A stretch of DNA of 64,000 nucleotides from assembly GCA_938017975.1 (NCBI GenBank), contig CALIKQ010000024.1, positions 1 to 64,000 on the forward strand, written 5' to 3'. Positions 8,814 to 17,656 of the stretch are shown piece by piece. Under the pieces are notes generated by a model. That model was not told the origin of the DNA and did no database searches. It worked only from the letters and a program-made list of their open reading frames with translations. Both the position numbers and the translations under genes were made by a program. Source of the DNA: an uncultured Pseudomonadales bacterium. Lineage in GTDB: Bacteria; Pseudomonadota; Gammaproteobacteria; Pseudomonadales; Azotimanducaceae. The stretch's first letter is position 1. Each line of letters starts with the position of its first letter.

Positions 8814-11024
8814 TCAGGTCAACTCCAGCGACGCCAAACACTCAATCTCGCCAATGCCCTCACCCACTTCACCAATAATCCGCGCAGCACCAAAGCCCGC
8901 CAATTGAAGGGCGCTTAGGTGCTCATTAGCTTGCTCCGGCGCACTCGCGATCAGTAGACCGCCAGAAGTTTGTGGATCAAACAATAACTCGCTCTGGCCC
9001 CAAACGCTGGCGTCAGGCGACTGCCGAAGTAAAACGATCCCCGCCGCTCGACGATTGTTCTCGTGGGCAGTGCTTGCGATACCAAAACTCACCAAGGACT
9101 CTAATGCACCCGGCAAGATCGGAATTTGATCAAGCCAAATCGACGCAGAGAGGCCTGCAGCCTTTAATAGGTCCCGAAGGTGCGCGGCAAGACCGAAACC
9201 CGTGACATCCGTCACGGCATGCACGCCCTCGCTCGCCAGGATTGGCACCGCGGCCCGATTCGATAACAACATCGAAGCCACCGCTGCATCAATCCATTCC
9301 GCTCGCGTTCGACCGCGCATCTCGGCAGCAAACAAGGTGCCGGTACCGATGGCTTTGGTCAAAATCAACTGATCCCCTTTGCGAGCCCCCTGGATTCGCC
9401 TAATCTGATCCCGATCCGCCCAACCAGATACCGACAAACCAATATTGAGCTCTAGCCCCTCGGAAGTGTGTCCCCCAACCAACTGCCCGCCCTCAAGTTT
9501 GATCTGCTCTAAGGCGCCGGACATAACTTGCTTAAGGCAGTCTCGAGTGAGTCCTTCCGAAGCATAGGGTAACGTTAAGTTAACGAGCACTGGGCCGAGT
9601 GTCCCCGCCATAGCGTAGACATCACTGGCCGCATGGACCACTGCAATACGCGCGTGAAGATATGGGTCATCGACAATCGGCCGAAAGGCATCCACCGACT
9701 GAATCAAGAGCTGATCCTTCGGCGGTGTGAGCACTGCCGAATCATCCAATACAAGTTCGTTAGCAGGGTCGAGTTCGGCCAGCACTTCACCAAGTATGCT
9801 GGAAGCCACCTTAGCGCCGCAGCCGCGGCACTGCACGTCTGGATTTGGACCACTAAGATCATGTTGAATATGCTCGGGCATTTCGGGGAACTTCTTTAAA
9901 CCACTGAGAAACCTAAAATCAATCCACCGCTTGAGCAGCCAAATCCAACGATTGCTCAAGGTTAAGCCTCGACCATACGCAAGCGCTGTAGACCCTCCCT
10001 GAGATATCAGTGACAAGAAATGACGCTGGGCGCGGTATGGCTTCAGAGGCCGTCCAGAGATCAGCGCGGATACATTCTCAAACAAAACCGCACCCTGCCT
10101 GACAGAATAAACACCGGCTTTAGCAAAGTCCTGACCCACGACATCAGCGCAATCTCCAACCGCGAAAATGTTCCTCTGCCCGACACTCTGGAGGGTATCC
10201 TTCACAGCAATATAGCCGGCTTGAGTTAACTCGAGACCCGTTTTCGAAAACCAAGGCTGGGGCGCAGCCCCTAGGGCACAAATCACAGCGCCTACTTGAA
10301 GTTCGAGCCCAGAATCAGAATTTAGCTTCCCGCTTCGATAACTTTCCGCGGTAAATTTCGGCACCAATTCAATCCCAGACCCTCTAAGCGCACGTGTTAA
10401 ACGTTTTCTGACGCTCGAACCCGCGTGCGGCAAAACGTCATCGCCCTCAAAACAAAGATAAAATTGCTGGTCTGAAGCTAAATGAGCAGCCTGCATCGCG
10501 CCAAATCGATGTTTTAACGCAAAGGCCAACTCAATCCCTGCAGCACCGCCGCCGACTACCGCAACCGATTGACCATGATGAAATATCGCTTCAACACGAG
10601 GGATTGCCTCTAAGATTCCACAAATGGGTTTCACTGGGACCAATTGACCTTCATCACCAACGTGCTCAACTAATCTCGGGGCGCTACCCACATTAATTGA
10701 TAAAACATCAAAACCGATACTCGGGCGATCATCAAAACAGATCTGCTTAGATTCAGCATCAAGGTGAATGGCAGTACCTACCACAAAGTCAGCACCCGCG
10801 AACTGACACAGCGGACCGAGATTGATTTCCATCGCGTCGGCCGAAAAATGTCCACCGATGACCCCCGGAAGCAGTCCGGAATACAACGCACAGCGGTCGG
10901 GATTAACCAAAGTGACCTTAAGCCCGGCAATCGGCGCCATACCGAGACGTTTCAAAAAAACAAGGTGTGCATGCCCCGCCCCAAGCAGCACAAGATGTTT
11001 CGTTTTGACATCCGGCGCCTTCAC
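8814..11024 (-). CDS. selD: Fusion: FAD/NADH-dehydrogenase-like oxidoreductase + selenide, water dikinase (SelD)
   Basis: Two enzymes in one chain of 736 residues. The first half is a pyridine-nucleotide-disulfide-type flavoprotein (HLVLLGAGHAHL dinucleotide fold, VVGGGAAGIELA second fold, IFAVGDCAD). The second half is selenophosphate synthetase, which makes selenophosphate from selenide and ATP: CRGCGAK active-site loop, DDSAVL, LVGGHTSEG and AVTDVTGFGL. The catalytic residue is Cys, not Sec. This NDH-SelD fusion is a known architecture in some bacteria and algae. I chose the GTG at 11024 because it overlaps the esterase stop codon by four bases (GTGA), implying translational coupling; an upstream TTG at 11051 is possible. 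No selA, selB, selU or tRNA-Sec gene is in view. Confidence 0.88.
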   Translation of the reverse strand: MKAPDVKTKHLVLLGAGHAHLVFLKRLGMAPIAGLKVTLVNPDRCALYSGLLPGVIGGHFSADAMEINLGPLCQFAGADFVVGTAIHLDAESKQICFDDRPSIGFDVLSINVGSAPRLVEHVGDEGQLVPVKPICGILEAIPRVEAIFHHGQSVAVVGGGAAGIELAFALKHRFGAMQAAHLASDQQFYLCFEGDDVLPHAGSSVRKRLTRALRGSGIELVPKFTAESYRSGKLNSDSGLELQVGAVICALGAAPQPWFSKTGLELTQAGYIAVKDTLQSVGQRNIFAVGDCADVVGQDFAKAGVYSVRQGAVLFENVSALISGRPLKPYRAQRHFLSLISQGGSTALAYGRGLTLSNRWIWLLKRWIDFRFLSGLKKFPEMPEHIQHDLSGPNPDVQCRGCGAKVASSILGEVLAELDPANELVLDDSAVLTPPKDQLLIQSVDAFRPIVDDPYLHARIAVVHAASDVYAMAGTLGPVLVNLTLPYASEGLTRDCLKQVMSGALEQIKLEGGQLVGGHTSEGLELNIGLSVSGWADRDQIRRIQGARKGDQLILTKAIGTGTLFAAEMRGRTRAEWIDAAVASMLLSNRAAVPILASEGVHAVTDVTGFGLAAHLRDLLKAAGLSASIWLDQIPILPGALESLVSFGIASTAHENNRRAAGIVLLRQSPDASVWGQSELLFDPQTSGGLLIASAPEQANEHLSALQLAGFGAARIIGEVGEGIGEIECLASLELT

Positions 11025-11932
11025 GATCTCGGTTCGAGCTGCTGCACGCAATACTCGGCGAGTAGTTTTAAGGATGCTTTAGCCTCTGGCAGCCGACCGG
11101 AGAGCACCTGAAAGACATGGGGCAGATCGTCCCAAACTTTGAGCACAGCCGATCCATCATGCTCGATGATTCGATCAACAAAATCCTCGGAATCCGAGCG
11201 CAATATTTCTGTGCTGCCCACATGCACTAAAACCGGCGCCAGACCTACCAGGTCGCCGTAAATCGGGGAAGCCAACGGCGCCAGCGCATCCCTGCCCTGC
11301 AAATAGTGCTCTGCCCATGCCGCAAGCACTGATTTTGACAGAACTACGTCCGAATCTTCATTGGTCTTAACGCTCGATCCGCTGAGCGACAAATCAAGCC
11401 AGGGCGACAACAGCAAGGCCGCCGCTGGCCCGGTCAACCCTAAATTCTTGAGGTTAAGCAGCGTTGAAACAGCCAGACCCCCGCCAGCGGAGTCGCCGCC
11501 AATAATGATCTGCCCCGGCGCATAGCCTTCGTCCAGCAGCCATTGATAGGATTTCAGCGCATCATCAACCGCTGCAGGAAATGGATGCTCAGGAGCCAAT
11601 CGATAATCAACTAAGAATACGGAGAGATCTGCCGCCTTTGCGAGTTCCACGGCCAAATCCCGGTGACCCGCGCTTCCCCCGAGGACGTAACCGCCACCGT
11701 GGAAATAAAGCAGCGCTCGATCGCCGCTAGCAGACAGGGTAGATATCCGCTCTATGCTGAGGCCTTCGATTTCGAGGACAACTCGCTCGATCCCTTCTGG
11801 CAAGGGCTTTACTTTGGTCGCGTCAGCGCCCATCCGTCTTCGAATCAGTTCAATATCGGCGCCCTGCCGACGCAGTAAAGGCTTAACCGTGTGCCGCATC
11901 AAAAAATTGATCAATTTTGTTCGTAAACTCAA
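11021..11932 (-). CDS. Alpha/beta-hydrolase esterase, hormone-sensitive-lipase family
   Basis: A 303-residue esterase with the HSL-family oxyanion motif YFHGGGYVLG, the nucleophile elbow GGDSAGG and a C-terminal LPHVFQV His, which is the Ser-Asp-His arrangement of HSL-type carboxylesterases. It probably cleaves small acyl esters of lipids. The start is a TTG at 11932 preceded by AGGA eight bases upstream; an ATG 11 codons later is an alternative. It is the first gene of a two-gene unit with the SelD fusion, which starts on the last four bases of this gene. Why an esterase is coupled to selenium metabolism is not evident. Confidence 0.88.
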   Translation of the reverse strand: MSLRTKLINFLMRHTVKPLLRRQGADIELIRRRMGADATKVKPLPEGIERVVLEIEGLSIERISTLSASGDRALLYFHGGGYVLGGSAGHRDLAVELAKAADLSVFLVDYRLAPEHPFPAAVDDALKSYQWLLDEGYAPGQIIIGGDSAGGGLAVSTLLNLKNLGLTGPAAALLLSPWLDLSLSGSSVKTNEDSDVVLSKSVLAAWAEHYLQGRDALAPLASPIYGDLVGLAPVLVHVGSTEILRSDSEDFVDRIIEHDGSAVLKVWDDLPHVFQVLSGRLPEAKASLKLLAEYCVQQLEPRS

Positions 11933-12036
11933 GACACCATCCTAATACTTTCAAACGCCAACGCGGGTATGATACACGCTTCCTAGTCTTGAAGCCGCTC
12001 AGCCATATTTAGGTTGAGTCCTCCAAAGGTTAAGCC

Positions 12037-12939
12037 ATGCAGTCCTCTGAAACACACCCATCTGATCAAGCGCAGTTGAAGCAAGATGCAAAATGGAGTC
12101 TCGCCAGCCCGCCGTTGATCGGAGAGACTCATGACGGCTTCCCCAATGCGAGTTGGTTTCAAAACCTACAAATCGTTAACCCTCAGCCCATTTGGCCGGC
12201 ACCTGAAGATTGGTCCCGTTTTCGCTTGGGCGTGCAATTTGAACGACTCTGGCATCGCGCCATTGAAGGTCTGGCTGATTACGAACTGGTTGCCCATAAT
12301 CTGCAGGTTCATGACGGCGAGCGCACCCTCGGTGAGTTCGACGCCCTAGTGCGATATGCAGATCAACTCGAGCATTGGGAATTTGCAGTGAAGTTCTACT
12401 TAGGTACCGGCGATCTCTCCGAGTCACACAATTGGTTTGGCCCAAATCCTCAAGACCGCCTCGATTTAAAGCTCGCCCACATGCAGTTACACCAAATGCA
12501 ACTCGGCAACACTCCTGCAGGACGCAAAACCGTTCTCTCCTGTGCAGCGCAGGACATTGACTCGACCCGAGGCATCATGAAAGGACGCCTGTTCTACCCA
12601 CTTTTATCAGAGGCCGAGATGGGCAAAAGATCACCCCAGGCATATCCCGCCTGCGTCAACCCTGACCACCTTTCCGGTTGGTGGCTACCGATTGAAGCAT
12701 TTTTATCAAGGTTTTCTGGACTCAATCTGCGATTTAGAACGCTCGAGAAAAGACACTGGCTGGCGCCGCTTGCCAGAAGCGTATACAGCCAATGTTTGAT
12801 TGCGGAGGAATACCTTGCGCAACTAACCAACGAAAATGAGCATTATGCGCACGCCATCGCTGTCATCGACAGCGATGGCAACGAACTCAGTCGGGGTTTT
12901 TTGGTCAAGCCTGCTTGGTTCGCGGCTACGGGATATTGA
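12037..12939 (+). CDS. DUF1853 family protein
   Basis: A 300-residue soluble protein of the DUF1853 family, widespread in proteobacteria and of unknown function. Recognition rests on FRLGVQFERLWHRAIEG, the conserved block around GEFDALVRYADQLEHWEFAVKFYL (residues about 98-122, including the E-x-K pair) and the Trp-rich HNWFGPNPQDRLDLK. That block looks like a nuclease-like E...D...ExK pattern, so a DNA- or RNA-processing activity is conceivable, but this is inference. AAAGG precedes the ATG. The nearby ABC exporter genes are transcribed toward it. Confidence 0.75.
   Translation: MQSSETHPSDQAQLKQDAKWSLASPPLIGETHDGFPNASWFQNLQIVNPQPIWPAPEDWSRFRLGVQFERLWHRAIEGLADYELVAHNLQVHDGERTLGEFDALVRYADQLEHWEFAVKFYLGTGDLSESHNWFGPNPQDRLDLKLAHMQLHQMQLGNTPAGRKTVLSCAAQDIDSTRGIMKGRLFYPLLSEAEMGKRSPQAYPACVNPDHLSGWWLPIEAFLSRFSGLNLRFRTLEKRHWLAPLARSVYSQCLIAEEYLAQLTNENEHYAHAIAVIDSDGNELSRGFLVKPAWFAATGY
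12853..12879. repeat. Perfect 12-bp inverted repeat with 3-nt loop inside the DUF1853 gene
   Basis: The arms gccatcgctgtc and gacagcgatggc are exact reverse complements around the loop atc. The structure lies near the 3' end of the coding region and encodes AIAVIDSDGN. It could slow translation or act as a protein-binding palindrome, or it may be coincidence. Confidence 0.6.
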
Positions 12940-13043
12940 ATCCATCTTTCACGCCCTAAGAATCGATCCCGCTTCATAGAGCCTCATCATTTAGACCCAT
13001 CGCACCGGAAGGTCGCTCAAGCATTCCATGCCCCGCGCTGATA

Positions 13044-14966
13044 CTAGAGGGTATTGTCAACATCCGCAGACGGCTTTTCAATTTCTTGAAACTGCAGATC
13101 GTGGAGCGTTTTATAGAGTCCTCCTTGCTCGATCAACGCTTGATGCGACCCATACTCGCGCACCACACCTTGCTCCAGCACCAACACATGATCGGCTTCT
13201 TGTATGGTCTGCAGGCGATGCGCAATTAAGATACTCGTGCGCCCCCGCATGAGGTGGCGAAGGCCGTCTTGAATCAATATTTCAGTTTCCGTGTCAATGC
13301 TGGCAGTGGCTTCATCGAGAATTAATATTTCTGGATCGGCCGCAAGCACGCGAGCAAAGGCCAGCAACTGTCGCTGACCCTGAGAAAGATTAGCGCCACG
13401 CTCCACCAGCGGCGCATCGTAGCCCTCAGGCAATGCAGCAATGAAGGAATGGGCGTTCACAGTCTTAGCTGCCGCAATCGCACGAGCCCTCGTGATGCCT
13501 GGATCAGACAAAGTGATATTGTCCAAAATTGAACCCGAAAAAATATGGAAATCTTGAAGCACGACACCGATGCGCTTGCGAACGGCTCGAGATGAAATCG
13601 TTTGCAAATCGATCCCGTCTAAAAAAATCATGCCGTCAGCAAAATCATAGAATCGGCCTAGCAGCCGAATCAAAGTACTTTTACCGGAACCGGTCGGGCC
13701 AACAATGGCCAACTTCTTGCCTGGCTCAATCATCACACTGACGTCCTTGAGGACCGGCGTATCTCGTTCATACCCAAAGTTTACATTTCGAAACTCGACG
13801 CGGCCCTCCAACCGATCAGGAAGCTGAACGGGGTTTTCCGGTTCTCTAATCTGTTCGTCCCAATCCAAGGCTTGAAAAATTCGCTCCCCGCTGGCCATGG
13901 CGCGGAACAACACATTGAGTTGCTCGCCGAGCAACACAACCGGCGTAAATAACATGTTCATAAACCGCGTAAATAAAATCACGCCGCCGAGCGACATCTC
14001 GCTTTGAACCACAGCTCCGCCCCCATAGTAAATGATGATGCCAAGACCTACCGAGGCCAGCGAATCATTAAAAGCCCCATAGTAGGTTGTGAGATTGATC
14101 GAACGGAATTCTTGATTTAAGTTTTCGGCGTTGATTTTCGTATAAACCGCTTGGTTTCGCTCTTGACGCTGACTCAATTGAACCACTTGCATCCCGGACA
14201 AATTCTCTTGCAAATATTGGTTGAGCGAGCTCACAGAGTTACGGACCTGTCTGAATATTTCGCGAGTCGCTTGGCGAAAAAAATAAGTCGCCGTGCCAAC
14301 AATCGGAACCAACATCAACAAAATAAGGGTCAGCTCTACGCTGGTTGAGAGCATGATCGTCAATGCAACGAAGAATGGTACAAACTCGCCGACCAGGCTC
14401 CCAAGCCCGCGTAACATCTCATAGAGCGCCTCAATGTCATTGGTCACTCTCGTCATAATTCTGCCCACTGGAACGCGGTCATAAAACGAACTTGGACGCG
14501 ACTCCAGATGCGCAAACAAATCCTGGCGCAAATCACGGAGCGATCTGACGATGGCGTCAATCAACGTCAGTCGATGCCAATGACCAAGCACCCCGACCAA
14601 GGACATCAACACAAAAAATAAGCCCCCCGCCACATAGAGTCCGGGCAAACCGAAGGTCGCTTCGAGCAATTGAGTCAAGGCAATCAAACCCAGATCAGGC
14701 ATCGGGCTATCCGTATCGCCAACAATAATGTAGTCCACCAAGACGCGACTGATGACGACCTCCATCAAAACAGCCGCAAAACTGGCGGCCAACACCAAAG
14801 CTGCGCTGGCCCAAAGTCGGAGCTTATAGGGCACCAACCAGGTCAATATTCGGGTTAAAAGTTGAAAATTGAGGACCGCACCAGAGAGCTCTGCATCGAA
14901 CATTGCGTGATCACGCTCAGGCACTCTGGCTCCGCTTTGCTGACTCCCTTTCACATGAACGTTCAT
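13044..14966 (-). CDS. ABC exporter, permease-ATPase half-transporter (canonical-Walker-B subunit of a heterodimer)
   Basis: A 640-residue type IV (MsbA/LmrCD-like) ABC exporter half. Six membrane helices span about residues 40-360 and a nucleotide-binding domain follows: Walker A GPTGSGKST near 423-431, signature near 527-531, Walker B LILDE near 548-552 with the catalytic Glu present, and H-loop IAHR near 583. The ABC signature is LSQGQ instead of LSGGQ. In heterodimeric exporters the degenerate site combines a deviant signature from one subunit with a non-catalytic Walker B from the other, and the partner at 14963-16837 carries exactly that Walker B change. The ATG overlaps the partner's stop by four bases. 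Confidence 0.9.
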   Translation of the reverse strand: MNVHVKGSQQSGARVPERDHAMFDAELSGAVLNFQLLTRILTWLVPYKLRLWASAALVLAASFAAVLMEVVISRVLVDYIIVGDTDSPMPDLGLIALTQLLEATFGLPGLYVAGGLFFVLMSLVGVLGHWHRLTLIDAIVRSLRDLRQDLFAHLESRPSSFYDRVPVGRIMTRVTNDIEALYEMLRGLGSLVGEFVPFFVALTIMLSTSVELTLILLMLVPIVGTATYFFRQATREIFRQVRNSVSSLNQYLQENLSGMQVVQLSQRQERNQAVYTKINAENLNQEFRSINLTTYYGAFNDSLASVGLGIIIYYGGGAVVQSEMSLGGVILFTRFMNMLFTPVVLLGEQLNVLFRAMASGERIFQALDWDEQIREPENPVQLPDRLEGRVEFRNVNFGYERDTPVLKDVSVMIEPGKKLAIVGPTGSGKSTLIRLLGRFYDFADGMIFLDGIDLQTISSRAVRKRIGVVLQDFHIFSGSILDNITLSDPGITRARAIAAAKTVNAHSFIAALPEGYDAPLVERGANLSQGQRQLLAFARVLAADPEILILDEATASIDTETEILIQDGLRHLMRGRTSILIAHRLQTIQEADHVLVLEQGVVREYGSHQALIEQGGLYKTLHDLQFQEIEKPSADVDNTL

Positions 14967-16837
14967 GCTGTAACTTCCGTTTCTGCAGCGCCTTGTCCTT
15001 GGGTTTGAAGTCTCTCCAGCTCGGCGTATACGCCGCCGGAGGCGAGCAACACTTCGTGAGAACCCGACTCCACCAAGCGCCCCTCTTCAAGCACTAAGAT
15101 GCGATCGGTGTGACGCAAAGTTGAGACCCGATGACTCACCAAAATGGTGGTTAACCCAGCTCGCAGCATTTTCAGCCGACTTAAAATATGTTCCTCCGTT
15201 TCGGTATCTACCGCGCTGAAGCAGTCATCAAGAATCAGTACCGGCGCATTGCGAATCAACCCTCTCGCCAAGGTGGCACGCTGCTTTTGGCCGCCACTCA
15301 GTGTCACGCCTCGCTCGCCGACCAGGGTCTCCATTTGCTCCGGAAAATTCAGGACAGTGTCGCGAAGCGCTGCGGAATCAGCTGCGTCCCAAATACGGTC
15401 GAGTTCACGCTCCGGATCGTCGTAACTGATATTGGCACCTAAAGGTTCTCCAAACAAAAAGGGGTCTTGGAGCACTTGCGCGATCTGCGAGCGCAATTGC
15501 ATCAATGGGAAATCCTGAATGGGGACTGAGTCAAGACTCAAGCGTCCTGCAGAGACGTCGAGCATTCGCGTACACAACTTTAACAATGTTGATTTACCCG
15601 AACCGACACGCCCGACAATGCCAATTGACTCTCCAGGGCTGATCGACAAACTGATATCTGACAGAGCAGGAGTTGGAGCGCCAGGATAAGTGTATGAGAC
15701 TCCCTCAAAGACAAAGTTACCATCAATGCGCGCCGGTGCGGACCCGGTTGGCCGATCTGTGATTTCCGGCTCGGCATCAAAGACTTCGCACAACCTGACA
15801 ACCCCAACCTTCGCGCGGGCTAACATCGTGATAAAAAAACCTGCCATTCGAATCGGCTGAAGCAACATATTCAAACAGGCTAAAAAGAAAATGAGGTCAC
15901 CGACGCTAAGCTCGCCGATCATCACCAAATGCCCACCATAGATAATGATGGCGAGTTGGGCGAGCGCCGTAAGCCAGGGTGTCCAAGCCGTCATCAGCGA
16001 ATTAATACGCGCCTGTTCGTAGAATGCCTCAGCGTATTGATTATTCGTCCTGAAGAATCGACGGATTTCGTTTTCTTCTTGGGCTTGAGCTTGAACGGTT
16101 CGTATTCCGCTTAAATTTTCCTGAGTGTGCGCCGCCAATTCGGACAACGATTCTTGAACCACACGAGATGACTCAGCCATCTGGCTGGCAACATGCTGCG
16201 CGTAAATGTAGAGCACCGGCAATAACGGCAAAATCAGCAATGTGAGGCTGACGGACTTGAACAGCATAGCGGTCATACCGAACAAGGGCGCATACACCAT
16301 GATCACCACCTGAATGAGCCCGAACGCGATCAAGCGCTGAATCAGCGCAATATCTTGAATTGCTCGAGTCATTAGGTCACCAACGCCGATCCGAGCAAAA
16401 AAGGCTGGCCCCTGCCGGAGCACACTTGAAAACAACTGTTCTCTTAGATCGAACGACACGAGTTGCCCGACTCTTCGGAACGCTCTGCGAGCCCGAGATA
16501 CGAAAATAAACCGCAATATCACGGCGCAGACAATACCAACTACGATTTCTAAAATTGACAACCCATAGGGCAAGCTCTCGTCCTGAATCAGGGCTCCGAT
16601 CCCATCAATGCCAAGTGCAACGAGGTAATAAGTGCTGACTTCAAAAAAACGAGCGAGGAAGAAACCGACAAACCCAACCACCACCTGCCATCGATAACGG
16701 CTGATGTACGGAATGAGACGAAGTAACGGTTTCAAAAAAAGGATCCTACTGATTCGAGCTCGGGCAGTATGCCACAGTTTTAACCCCTGCACCCTGAGGG
16801 GAGAGCCTATGAACGAAGGCCCTTTCCTGCGGCTCAA
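14963..16837 (-). CDS. ABC exporter, permease-ATPase half-transporter (degenerate-site subunit)
   Basis: A 624-residue ABC exporter half with six N-terminal membrane helices and a C-terminal ATPase: Walker A GRVGSGKST near 409-417, a canonical LSGGQ near 513-517, and Walker B LILDD near 534-538 where the catalytic Glu is Asp. The H-loop VSHR follows. With the LSQGQ partner encoded next (4-bp ATGA overlap) it should form a heterodimer with one consensus and one degenerate ATP site, as in LmrCD or TM287/288. The substrate is unknown (lipid or drug-like molecules are usual). The start is a TTG at 16837; a GTG 15 codons later is an alternative. Confidence 0.9.
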   Translation of the reverse strand: MSRRKGPSFIGSPLRVQGLKLWHTARARISRILFLKPLLRLIPYISRYRWQVVVGFVGFFLARFFEVSTYYLVALGIDGIGALIQDESLPYGLSILEIVVGIVCAVILRFIFVSRARRAFRRVGQLVSFDLREQLFSSVLRQGPAFFARIGVGDLMTRAIQDIALIQRLIAFGLIQVVIMVYAPLFGMTAMLFKSVSLTLLILPLLPVLYIYAQHVASQMAESSRVVQESLSELAAHTQENLSGIRTVQAQAQEENEIRRFFRTNNQYAEAFYEQARINSLMTAWTPWLTALAQLAIIIYGGHLVMIGELSVGDLIFFLACLNMLLQPIRMAGFFITMLARAKVGVVRLCEVFDAEPEITDRPTGSAPARIDGNFVFEGVSYTYPGAPTPALSDISLSISPGESIGIVGRVGSGKSTLLKLCTRMLDVSAGRLSLDSVPIQDFPLMQLRSQIAQVLQDPFLFGEPLGANISYDDPERELDRIWDAADSAALRDTVLNFPEQMETLVGERGVTLSGGQKQRATLARGLIRNAPVLILDDCFSAVDTETEEHILSRLKMLRAGLTTILVSHRVSTLRHTDRILVLEEGRLVESGSHEVLLASGGVYAELERLQTQGQGAAETEVTA

Positions 16838-17026
16838 TCGATTATGACGGAATTAAGAATAACGTACAGAGCCAACCAACAAAGATCGGCCTGTGCCTCA
16901 AATGATGTTGCTTGATAGCGCGGACTTATACCTAGGTTCTTTTGCAACATGCCGACTGACCCAACACACTGCAAAATGGTTATACTGCGTCCCATCATCA
17001 CAAGGCGACTAACGTCGAGCAGCGCT

Positions 17027-17656
17027 ATGCCACCAGAAGCAGCACATCAAAAACCGCTCAAGCAGATTGGATGGGTTGTCCTTCTGCTTGCCTTCACCAG
17101 TGGCTTTATCATTATGTCCGTTGAACTCCTCGGCGGAAGAATCCTCGCGCCCTATTTCGGCAGTAGCATTTACGTCTGGGGCAGCATCATCAGCATATTT
17201 ATGGTCGCACTGTCGGTCGGCTATCTGATCGGGGGGCGACTCTCTGTGAACCAACCCAACCTACGTCGCTATGGAATATTTTTCGTCCTAGCCGCCTTGG
17301 GTTTGCTCCCCATCGTGTTCTTTGCCAATCAAGCCATGGATGCCGTTTTTATGGCCATCGATGATCCCCGATATGGATCATTGCTTGCCTCTACCCTTTT
17401 GTTTTTTATCCCAACCGCCATTTTAGGCATGATCGCACCCTACTCTGTCCGACTGATGGTGAACAACACAGAACGCAGTGGTCAGGTTGCTGGTGGGCTC
17501 TACTTTATATCGACTCTGGGCAGTGCGCTAGGAACCCTACTGACGTCGTTTTATCTCGTTCTTTGGTTCGAGATGAATACCATCTTGCTGACGATGGTGA
17601 CAGTATTGATATTGGCGGGCGCTTTAGCCTTTACACTGGGCAGCAAACGATCATGA
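17027..17656 (+). CDS. Six-helix membrane protein, N-terminal half of an MFS/spermidine-synthase-like pair
   Basis: A 209-residue integral membrane protein with six predicted helices, matching the membrane part of proteins annotated as fused MFS/spermidine synthase (GFIIMSVELLGGRILAP and SVGYLIGGRLS are characteristic). Here the membrane and enzyme parts are separate genes joined by an ATGA overlap at 17653-17656. I prefer the ATG at 17027. An upstream ATG at 16949 would add a basic, non-conserved leader, and a -10-like TATACT at 16981-16986 would put that upstream start before the transcription start. Confidence 0.75.
   Translation: MPPEAAHQKPLKQIGWVVLLLAFTSGFIIMSVELLGGRILAPYFGSSIYVWGSIISIFMVALSVGYLIGGRLSVNQPNLRRYGIFFVLAALGLLPIVFFANQAMDAVFMAIDDPRYGSLLASTLLFFIPTAILGMIAPYSVRLMVNNTERSGQVAGGLYFISTLGSALGTLLTSFYLVLWFEMNTILLTMVTVLILAGALAFTLGSKRS

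Noticed and set aside
10764-11111. 115-codon plus frame opposite the SelD fusion and esterase
   Set aside because: Antisense to two well-supported coupled genes.
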